Positions 25,056-31,592 of a stretch of DNA of 36,719 nt are shown here, piece after piece (position 1 is the stretch's first letter; the number at the start of each line of letters is the position of its first letter). The notes under the pieces are model-generated. The model did no database searches and was not told the origin of the DNA. It worked only from the letters and a program-made list of their open reading frames with translations. The position numbers were made by a program, and so were the translations under genes. Source of the stretch: a virus; IMG/VR virus record IMGVR_UViG_3300025102_000104, positions 1 to 36,719 of that record, one strand, 5' to 3'.

Positions 25056-26485
25056 ATCCAAGCTTTTAATTCTTCACCCATAACTTGAGTAGCTATGTTT
25101 ACTTTTTTACGTAAAGCTTTTACTATTTTTTCATCAACAGTTTTTTCACACATAATATCAATATATGTCATAGGCATTTTTTGTCCAATACGATCTATTC
25201 TAGCTTCTGATTGCATTCTTTTTTCAAGATCATAACCATTAGAATAATATATCATAGTTGATGCTCCAGTAAGTGTAATACCATATCCACCTGTTTGTGG
25301 TGTGCCTATAATAAATCTAACAGAACTTTTAGGATCTTGCATTTTTTTAATAGCTTTCTGTCTATCTTCAGTTGATGTATCACCAAAATAAGTTACATAA
25401 GAGTTATCCCCATACTCTTTTTTGATATGTTTCACTATTGTTTCTATATCGTTCCTCCAATGTGCCCATATTACAACTTTACCTTGTATCTCTTCTAATG
25501 TGTCCATAAGTTCTACAATACGATTATTTTTTATTTCTTGTGTAGTTCCATCATCAGATTTAAAATGACCACAAGTAATTTGTTGTAAACGCATAAGTTG
25601 TGTCATAGCTGTTGCAGTTGTACTTAATTTACTATTCATAATAGCTAATGCACTTTTTTTCATTTGAGTGTATAATTTTTGTTGTTCATCTGTAAGTTGT
25701 ATTATTCTTTTTGTATATGTTTTAGCAGGTAAGTCTAAACAATCATCTTTTAAGACACGATAAGAAAAACTTGTAAGTTTATTGGACAGTTCTGGAATAT
25801 TTTTGTATCCAACCACAATTTGAACTGATCTACCACCAAAGTTTGCAGTTTTCATAACCGCAAATCTTGTTCTAAAACTATAATAAGATTGATGACCTAA
25901 CAACCATGGATCTAAAAATTCACATTGTTTATATAAATCTAATGGTGATTTAGTTACAGGTGAACCTGTTAATATTCTTCTGTATTTTGTTTGTCTACCT
26001 AACCTACAAATACTTTTAGTTCTTTTAGCATCAGGGTTTTTTATAGTAGTTGATTCATCGATAGCCATTAGAGTTTCATGACAGCTAATAAATTTGGTAA
26101 CAAAATCAACACCTTTTTTAGTAGACAAAGCCTCTACATTTACAATTAATACGTGTAGTTCATGACCTGTTTTAAACAGTTTAGATAATTCTTTTTCTTG
26201 TTTTTTATTAATATTAGATTGCCACAATACTGACACATGTTCGACATGATCTGCCATATGTGTTGGTATCTCTAGTTCATGCCAGTTTTTATATACACCT
26301 TTTGGTGCCACAATTACGACACCATTTATTTTGCCTTTATCATACAGCATAGATACGTTATCTATTAATACTTTTGATTTACCTGTTCCCATCTCCATAA
26401 AAAGCGCAAACACTTCTTTATCCCAAGACATTTTTAACGCTTTCAACTGATGTGCGTATGGTTTAGTTTTAAACTTGTAGTTCAT
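25052..26485 (-). CDS. SNF2-like superfamily 2 helicase/ATPase
   Basis: A 477-residue DNA translocase. Residue order: a Q-motif-like AHQLKAL, Walker A MEMGTGKSK (residues 30-38), motif Ia VIVAPKGVYKNW, motif II DEST (143-146), motif III LTGSPV (172-177), then the C-terminal RecA lobe with VIWAHW, GTPQTGGYGITLTGA and motif VI QSEARIDRIGQ (425-435). All core motifs are present, so it should be active. Length is normal for compact phage SNF2-like proteins. Possible roles are replication-fork remodelling, recombination or protein displacement. It is on the opposite strand from the rest of the window and has its own near-consensus promoter. Confidence 0.9.
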   Translation of the reverse strand: MNYKFKTKPYAHQLKALKMSWDKEVFALFMEMGTGKSKVLIDNVSMLYDKGKINGVVIVAPKGVYKNWHELEIPTHMADHVEHVSVLWQSNINKKQEKELSKLFKTGHELHVLIVNVEALSTKKGVDFVTKFISCHETLMAIDESTTIKNPDAKRTKSICRLGRQTKYRRILTGSPVTKSPLDLYKQCEFLDPWLLGHQSYYSFRTRFAVMKTANFGGRSVQIVVGYKNIPELSNKLTSFSYRVLKDDCLDLPAKTYTKRIIQLTDEQQKLYTQMKKSALAIMNSKLSTTATAMTQLMRLQQITCGHFKSDDGTTQEIKNNRIVELMDTLEEIQGKVVIWAHWRNDIETIVKHIKKEYGDNSYVTYFGDTSTEDRQKAIKKMQDPKSSVRFIIGTPQTGGYGITLTGASTMIYYSNGYDLEKRMQSEARIDRIGQKMPMTYIDIMCEKTVDEKIVKALRKKVNIATQVMGEELKAWI

Positions 26486-26505
26486 TTTTATTTCTTAACT
26501 TTCTA

Positions 26506-26533
26506 TTGACTTATATAACACAAAGTTTATATT
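26506..26533 (+). promoter_or_regulatory. sigma70-like promoter for the replication operon
   Basis: TTGACT (26506-26511), a 16-base spacer, then TATATT (26528-26533). The expected start is about 26540, at or next to the ATG at 26541, so the first gene may be translated from a leaderless mRNA. It overlaps the minus-strand promoter at 26512-26541: each lies almost wholly inside the other, so polymerase bound for one direction should block the other. Confidence 0.55.
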
Positions 26534-26541
26534 GCTGTCAA
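26512..26541 (-). promoter_or_regulatory. sigma70-like promoter for the SNF2-like helicase gene
   Basis: On the minus strand a perfect TTGACA (26541-26536) is followed after 18 bases by TATATA (26517-26512), or after 17 by TTATAT. The -10 is part of TTATATAAG, as in the promoter at 10535. The expected start is about 26505, giving a leader of about 20 bases before the ATG at 26485. The -35 overlaps the start codon of the plus-strand gene at 26541. Confidence 0.6.
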
Positions 26542-26930
26542 TGTCAGAAAGTATAAATTATAAAAGCATTAAAGAAACTCCGTCTACTGTTTATGTCATA
26601 CAAGAGATTGCAGGCACACGAGAGGGTAGACCAAAAATAAATATTATGGGCGCATCACAATATGGTTCGTTCAAATTTTTATTACCGGAGTTATCTCAAA
26701 TAATTTTTTCACCTGGTCCATTAATAATGAAACTTAGACAAGGTTTAAAAAATTATAGACCTAATGATTATTTGTTACTTACTGGTGATCCTGCTATAAT
26801 AGGTGTTGCATGTTCTATCGCATCAGATATTACAAATGGTAAATACAATGTATTAAAGTGGGACAAACAAGAAAGAAGATACTATCCAATACATATAAAC
26901 TTATACGAGAAAGGAAATATAAATGAGTGA
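26541..26930 (+). CDS. small conserved-type protein at the head of the replication operon
   Basis: A 129-residue soluble protein. ATG 26541 (MSESINYKSIKETPSTVYVI) is preferred to an in-frame TTG at 26532, which lies in the predicted -10 region. It is a mixed alpha/beta protein (KINIMGASQYGSFKFLLPEL, YLLLTGDPAIIGVACSIASD) ending VLKWDKQERRYYPIHINLY. I do not recognise a named family; proteins of this sort stand before replication genes in other marine phages. First position in the operon suggests early expression, and a DNA-metabolism or regulatory role is possible. Confidence 0.65.
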   Translation: MSESINYKSIKETPSTVYVIQEIAGTREGRPKINIMGASQYGSFKFLLPELSQIIFSPGPLIMKLRQGLKNYRPNDYLLLTGDPAIIGVACSIASDITNGKYNVLKWDKQERRYYPIHINLYEKGNINE

Positions 26931-27486
26931 AGACCTACAAAAAATGTTTATTGAAGATGCACCACAAGATGTAGAAAATCTTACTGGTGTAAACAACCTA
27001 TCTAGTTTGGTTGTTGAACTTCAAAAACTAGAAGACGAAATTAAACTAGATGAAGAGAGATTAAAATTAAAAAAAGAAAAAGCAGATAAAATATCTAACA
27101 TAGCTATACCTGAAATAATGGAAGCATTGAAAATGAAAACAATGAAACTAGCTGATGGATCTGCAATAGAAGTAAAAGAAATTTATAGCGCAACTATTCC
27201 TCTTAACAAAAGAGAAGGCGCATACAACTGGCTTCGAGAGCATGGCCTAGGTGATCTTATCAAAAATGAGATTACTGTTTCCTTTGGTCGTGGCGAAGAC
27301 AACAAGGCGAGCGAATACGCAAACCTTGCAAAAGGGAATGGGTTCGAACCAACACAAAAGTTGAAAGTCGAACCTATGACCCTTAAAGCATTGTTCAGAG
27401 AACGTTCTGAGAATAATCAAGAATTGCCATCTGAACATTTTAATCTGTTTAAGGGAAACAAAACAAAAATAACAAGGAGCAAATAA
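26923..27486 (+). CDS. coiled-coil protein, unknown function, upstream of the ssDNA-binding-type gene
   Basis: A 187-residue protein overlapping the previous gene by 8 bases, with AAAGGAAA before its ATG. Residues about 28-60 form a coiled coil (VELQKLEDEIKLDEERLKLK). A globular part follows (ALKMKTMKLADGSAIEVKEI, REGAYNWLREHGLGDLIKNE), then a C-terminus with VEPMTLKALFRER. The pattern of coiled coil, then a strand pair, then WLREHG, occurs in phage proteins adjacent to recombination or ssDNA-binding genes, so a partner or inhibitor role in DNA metabolism is plausible; I cannot name the family. The 27270-27380 stretch is more GC-rich than the rest of the gene. Confidence 0.6.
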   Translation: MSEDLQKMFIEDAPQDVENLTGVNNLSSLVVELQKLEDEIKLDEERLKLKKEKADKISNIAIPEIMEALKMKTMKLADGSAIEVKEIYSATIPLNKREGAYNWLREHGLGDLIKNEITVSFGRGEDNKASEYANLAKGNGFEPTQKLKVEPMTLKALFRERSENNQELPSEHFNLFKGNKTKITRSK

Positions 27487-27487
27487 C

Positions 27488-28258
27488 ATGAGCGAAGAAA
27501 CAAGAGACGTCGCAAAAAAACAAGGTGGTGCATTAGCAACTTTGGACTTTGTTGCAGATTCAGGAATGGGTCTTGACAATATTGACAAAGGTGATCTTGC
27601 TTTACCTTTTCTGAAATTACTGCAAAGTATGTCAGATGAAACTAAGAAAAAACATGCCAAGTATGTCGAAGGGGCAGAAGCTGGTATGTTTTATAATACA
27701 GTTACAAAAAAACTGTATGATGGAGAAAAAGGAATAGAAGTTATTCCTGTGTTCTACAAAATGACTTACCCTGAGTGGGCACCTTTTGAAAGAAGTGAAG
27801 GTCGACCTGTTCATTCTGATAGGGGGGCAAGCATTATGGCAGAAACATCTCAAATCAAAGGTAGCAATAAAGATGTGTTAAAAAATGGTAATGAAATTAT
27901 CAAAACAGCAAATCATTTTGTTATCATTAACGGAGAAAGACCTGAGAAAGCTTTAATGACTATGAAGTCTACTCAGTTAAAAGTCAGTAGAGGATGGAAC
28001 TCTCAAATGGAAGATCAATTTGAGACAGATCCTAAAACTGGCAAGTCGGTGCAAGCACCTATGTTTTCAAGAATATACAGATTAAGGTCTGTTGAAAACG
28101 CTGGAAGCAACTTTAATTGGCATGGTTATAATATAGACATGTTGAAAAAAGTTGATAATGCCGGTCTTTACCAAATGGCCCGTGATTTTTATAACTCTTT
28201 AAAACACTCGCAGCAAAAAGCTGCCACAGTTTCAGGAGAAGATAAATCAAATTACTAG
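27488..28258 (+). CDS. candidate ssDNA-binding-type replication protein
   Basis: A 256-residue protein starting 1 base after the previous stop behind AAGGAGC. It contains GDLALPFLKLLQSMSDETKK, GMFYNTVTKKLYDGEKGIEV, VIPVFYKMTYPEWAPF and FSRIYRLRSVENAGSNFNWH, in a beta-rich layout with an acidic/polar C-terminus. Phage proteins with this series of motifs usually lie just before primase and polymerase genes and are often taken as ssDNA-binding or recombination-mediator-like, though direct evidence for the family is thin. The C-terminus is not strongly acidic, unlike T7 gp2.5. Role inferred mainly from context. Confidence 0.5.
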   Translation: MSEETRDVAKKQGGALATLDFVADSGMGLDNIDKGDLALPFLKLLQSMSDETKKKHAKYVEGAEAGMFYNTVTKKLYDGEKGIEVIPVFYKMTYPEWAPFERSEGRPVHSDRGASIMAETSQIKGSNKDVLKNGNEIIKTANHFVIINGERPEKALMTMKSTQLKVSRGWNSQMEDQFETDPKTGKSVQAPMFSRIYRLRSVENAGSNFNWHGYNIDMLKKVDNAGLYQMARDFYNSLKHSQQKAATVSGEDKSNY

Positions 28259-28306
28259 TTTCTCACTAGGAGAAAGTGGGCGCCGATGGGAGACTGGAGG
28301 CGCCCA
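28259..28306 (+). promoter_or_regulatory. tandem hairpins before the primase gene, candidate RNA regulator or origin
   Basis: Starting right after the preceding stop: hairpin 1 TTTCTC/GAGAAA (28259-28264, 28270-28275) with loop ACTAG, then hairpin 2, a perfect 8-bp TGGGCGCC/GGCGCCCA (28277-28284, 28299-28306) with a 14-base purine-rich loop. Seven of the eight pairs in hairpin 2 are G-C, highly unusual for this sequence. The only good ribosome site (AGGAGA, 28268-28273) lies in hairpin 1, and an in-frame ATG (28286) lies in the loop of hairpin 2. No T-tract follows, so it is not a standard terminator. Confidence 0.45.
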
Positions 28307-28321
28307 TTATACGGGATCGTT

Positions 28322-29890
28322 ATGGTTAATGAATTTATAAAATTATTTAATGGTTATGATGGAGATTTCGGTATTGCCGACATGTCCACGGCTACATTAG
28401 ATACAGATAAAAACAAATTAAAACCTGACTATGAATGGTCAGGCAGACCAGTCACACCACAAGATTACGAAAATCACATTAAAGGAAAAATATCTATTGG
28501 TATTCAACCATGTAGACTAGATAAAACTGCACAGTTTGGTTGTATTGATATTGATCCTAAAAATTATGCAGACTTTAAAATAGAAAAGTATTTAGCATTA
28601 TTTCAAAAATTTAAATTACCTCTAATACCACTTATGTCAAAAAGTGGTGGTTTGCATTGTTATATATTTTTAAAAGAACCAACACCAACTTCAGATTTGA
28701 TAGAGGCATTAAAAGCTTTTCTGTTACCACTAGGATTAAAACCTACTACAGAAATTTTTCCAAAACAGAAAGAACTAAAGGAAGATGATAAAGGTAATAT
28801 AAAACCAGGTAACTTTATTAACTTACCATATTATAACAATGGTGAGACTCAAAGATATGCTGTAGATAAGAATAATTCTAAACTATCACTAGAACAATTT
28901 ATACAACTAGCTAACGAATCTAAAATAGATAAAAATAAATTAGATTTTTTGGTAGATGAAACACATAAAAATATTTTAGTTGGAACTAACCCAGAGTTTG
29001 ATGATGGACCACCGTGTCTTGCATTGTGTTCTAGAGTTAAACTAGATGATGGTAGAGACAGATTCATGTATAACTACATGGTCTTTGCAAAAAAGAAATA
29101 TAAAGATAAGTGGCCAGACTTTGTATCAAAAGCAAACTATGAATATTTAGAGTCACCTTGGGACAAATCTAAACTAGATCAAAAAATAAAAGCGTGGGAC
29201 AAAGAAACAGCAGGACACACTTGTTATGAAGATCCTATACAAGATAAGTGTATGCGTAGCCTATGTTATTCAAGAAAATTTGGTGTTAAATCTGATAGCA
29301 TAAATGTTTTTCCTGACATTACAGACTTTCAAATTATAAAGTATGAACAACCAGAGTATAGATTTAATGTTGTTATGCCAAATGACGACAAGATAGAAGT
29401 TATCATACCTAATCTTAAATTGATGACCACACAAAAAGAAGTTTTAAATTTAATATGGGAACAAACAGGGATATATTTTGAACCTATAAAACCAAAAGAT
29501 TGGAGAGCAAAATTAAATGATTGGAGAAAAAATTGTCAGAATATTAAGCCACCGGAGGGTACAAGCACTGATGATATTTTAGGTAACGAGTTATATCAGT
29601 ATTGTATTAATGGTCCTCAAGCAAGAGAAAGAATACAGATTAGATTAGGATCTTGTCTTACTGAGGAAGGTTTTCATTTTTTTAAATATCAATCTTTTCT
29701 TACACATCTTGGTAGTGATTGGAAAATTTCAAAAGAAAAAATAGGACAGAAACTAAAAGAAAGATTTAAAGTAGAATTTAATTATTCATTAAAAGTAGAG
29801 GGTAAGGTTGAGAAGGTATGTAAAGTAAAACAGCTACACGTCGATAAGATAGAATACAAACCAGTAGAAAGAAAAGGAGATAACTATTAA
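28322..29890 (+). CDS. archaeo-eukaryotic-type primase (AEP/PrimPol, TOTE-like)
   Basis: A 522-residue primase from ATG 28322 (MVNEFIKLFNGYDG). ATG 28286 would add 12 residues and has a better ribosome site but lies within a hairpin. Catalytic signatures of the AEP fold are clear: GCIDIDPKNY (residues 73-82) provides the two metal-binding aspartates, and SKSGGLHCYIFL provides the S-G-G-x-H nucleotide-binding motif (108-112). NFINLPYYN lies about residue 164. A Cys cluster, HTCYEDPIQDKCMRSLCYSR (Cys301, 310, 315), is the zinc-binding pattern of phage and TOTE-type primases. The C-terminal 190 residues may be a helicase- or DNA-binding-associated domain. No Walker A is present, so the helicase must be separate. 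Confidence 0.85.
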   Translation: MVNEFIKLFNGYDGDFGIADMSTATLDTDKNKLKPDYEWSGRPVTPQDYENHIKGKISIGIQPCRLDKTAQFGCIDIDPKNYADFKIEKYLALFQKFKLPLIPLMSKSGGLHCYIFLKEPTPTSDLIEALKAFLLPLGLKPTTEIFPKQKELKEDDKGNIKPGNFINLPYYNNGETQRYAVDKNNSKLSLEQFIQLANESKIDKNKLDFLVDETHKNILVGTNPEFDDGPPCLALCSRVKLDDGRDRFMYNYMVFAKKKYKDKWPDFVSKANYEYLESPWDKSKLDQKIKAWDKETAGHTCYEDPIQDKCMRSLCYSRKFGVKSDSINVFPDITDFQIIKYEQPEYRFNVVMPNDDKIEVIIPNLKLMTTQKEVLNLIWEQTGIYFEPIKPKDWRAKLNDWRKNCQNIKPPEGTSTDDILGNELYQYCINGPQARERIQIRLGSCLTEEGFHFFKYQSFLTHLGSDWKISKEKIGQKLKERFKVEFNYSLKVEGKVEKVCKVKQLHVDKIEYKPVERKGDNY

Positions 29891-31329
29891 TGAGATATAA
29901 AGTTATAGGACCACCAGGCACAGGGAAAACTAAAACATTATTAGATAAAGTTAAACTATATTTAGATACAGGTATACCATTAGATAGGATAGGATACTTT
30001 GCATTTACAAGAAAAGCATCTGAAGAGGCAAGAGATAGATTTTTAAAACAAAAACCAAATCTTAGTAAAAAAGATATAAAATATTTTAGAACTCTACATT
30101 CGTTAGCGTTTAACAATTTAGGTTTAAAAGAAGAAAATGTAATGAATGAGTTACACTACAAAGCCATAGGTGAAACATGCGGCATACAAATTCAATATGC
30201 GTCTTACGAAAAAGATGCATGGAACGGTATTTTTTCTTCAAGCAGTGAATATTTAAACTTAATAAATTTAGCTAGAGTTAAAAGAATAACAACATTAGAG
30301 CAACTAGATTTAAATGAGCATCTTGCAAAAGTAGAAAGAAATAAACTGGAGGCTATTGATACTGAAATAAAAAACTATAAGAAAACTTATGGTCTTATAG
30401 ATTTTACGGACATGTTAGAAAAATTTTTAGACAAAGGAGATGTAACAAATAAGTTAGATGTAATCTTTGTAGATGAAGCTCAAGACTTATCTAAAATACA
30501 ATGGGCAATGATTGAAAAGATTGAGAAAGATAACGGCTGTGATGTTTGGATAGCTGGTGATGACGATCAAGCGATATTTGGTTGGGCAGGAGCTGACGTA
30601 GATTCTTTTATTGATTGGGATGCATTAGAAATGCCACTTAAACAATCTGAAAGAGTTCCAAGTCAAATACAACAAAAAGCTTTATCTATAATATCTAGAG
30701 TTAGAGATAATAGATTAGATAAAGATTACTTACCAAAAAAAGAAACAGGTCAAACATTTGAAGTGTATAAATTTACAGACATAGATATGTCTAAAGGTTC
30801 TTGGTTAGTTTTAGCAAGAACAAATCCTTTATTAAAACCAATACCTGCAATATTAAAAAGAAAGGGTTTATTTTTTAAAACAGCAGATGGCAACAGTATA
30901 GGTAAACATTTATACGAGGACATAGACCATTGGAATAAATTAAGAAAGGGAGAAACTATACCAGACATACAGAAACAAAGATTGTTGGAAAAAATAAAAG
31001 GAAAACTAAATTACAGTTTAGAATGGTATGATGCATTTAATAATGTTGCATCAGCTAAAATAGATTATTTAAGAGCCATGTTATTGAATGGTGAAAAAAT
31101 AAATAAAGAACCAAGAATAAAAGTATCTACTATTCATGGTGCAAAAGGAGGGGAGGCAACAAATGTTGTATTGTTTTTAAATCAAACAATCAACACAATG
31201 AAAGCAGCAAGTAAGTCTATAACAAAACAAGATGAAGAATATAGAGTTTGGTATGTTGGCGTGACACGAACTATACAAAATTTATATTTAGTAAAATGCA
31301 ATCACAAACAAAAGGAGTTTATAATATGA
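29890..31329 (+). CDS. UvrD/Rep-like superfamily 1 helicase
   Basis: A 479-residue protein, its ATG overlapping the primase stop by one base behind AAAGGAG. Motifs in order: Walker A GPPGTGKTKT (residues 7-16), motif Ia YFAFTRKASEEA (36-47), FRTLHSLAF (66-74), motif II VDEAQDLS (194-201), motif III GDDDQAIFGWAGAD (223-236), motif V STIHGAKGGEATNVVLF, and motif VI VWYVGVTRTIQNLYLV. It is shorter than cellular UvrD (about 720) and so lacks large 1B/2B insertions. Coupling to a primase without a helicase domain suggests it unwinds DNA for this replisome, though a recombination/repair role (T4 Dda-like) is equally open. Confidence 0.9.
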   Translation: MRYKVIGPPGTGKTKTLLDKVKLYLDTGIPLDRIGYFAFTRKASEEARDRFLKQKPNLSKKDIKYFRTLHSLAFNNLGLKEENVMNELHYKAIGETCGIQIQYASYEKDAWNGIFSSSSEYLNLINLARVKRITTLEQLDLNEHLAKVERNKLEAIDTEIKNYKKTYGLIDFTDMLEKFLDKGDVTNKLDVIFVDEAQDLSKIQWAMIEKIEKDNGCDVWIAGDDDQAIFGWAGADVDSFIDWDALEMPLKQSERVPSQIQQKALSIISRVRDNRLDKDYLPKKETGQTFEVYKFTDIDMSKGSWLVLARTNPLLKPIPAILKRKGLFFKTADGNSIGKHLYEDIDHWNKLRKGETIPDIQKQRLLEKIKGKLNYSLEWYDAFNNVASAKIDYLRAMLLNGEKINKEPRIKVSTIHGAKGGEATNVVLFLNQTINTMKAASKSITKQDEEYRVWYVGVTRTIQNLYLVKCNHKQKEFII

Positions 31330-31592
31330 GTGTATACAAAAAACAAATTGGCGGAAGCCACTATCGAAACATGGTTTTGCAGCCAAGTGAGTTTATCAAC
31401 AAGAACAGGTTGCTTTTTGCAGAAGCATCCGCTATAAAATATATATGCAGACATTCTGCTAAAGGAAAGGAAGAAGATATTAAAAAGGCAATACATTATC
31501 TAGAAATGATTTTAGAACGAGATTATTCAGAAAATAAAAAAGAATCTTGGGCTGAAGGTTATAAAAAATGGAAAAAACAAAATGATATTTAA
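31326..31592 (+). CDS. DUF3310-family small phage protein
   Basis: An 88-residue protein. ATG 31326 is chosen because AAAGGAG is about 8 bases upstream and the start MSVYKKQIGGSHYRNMVLQP fits the family; it overlaps the helicase stop as ATGA. The core pattern (GGSHY, PSEFI, LFAEASAIKYICRHSAKGKE, EDIKKAIHYLEMILE) is that of DUF3310. These proteins are widespread in phage replication regions and are sometimes labelled nucleotide kinase, but no P-loop is present here and that label is unsupported. Probably an early replication-associated accessory protein. Confidence 0.8.
   Translation: MSVYKKQIGGSHYRNMVLQPSEFINKNRLLFAEASAIKYICRHSAKGKEEDIKKAIHYLEMILERDYSENKKESWAEGYKKWKKQNDI

Noticed and set aside
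27341-27350. GGTTCGAACC, like a tRNA T-loop or an attP core from a tRNA 3' end
   Set aside because: The flanks do not form the five-pair T-stem or an acceptor stem, the stretch is in frame inside a gene (codons for G-F-E-P), and no integrase gene is visible.
31248-31325. Longer N-terminus for the DUF3310 protein
   Set aside because: It would overlap the helicase motif VI region. The ATG at 31326 has a strong AAAGGAG site and a family-like start.
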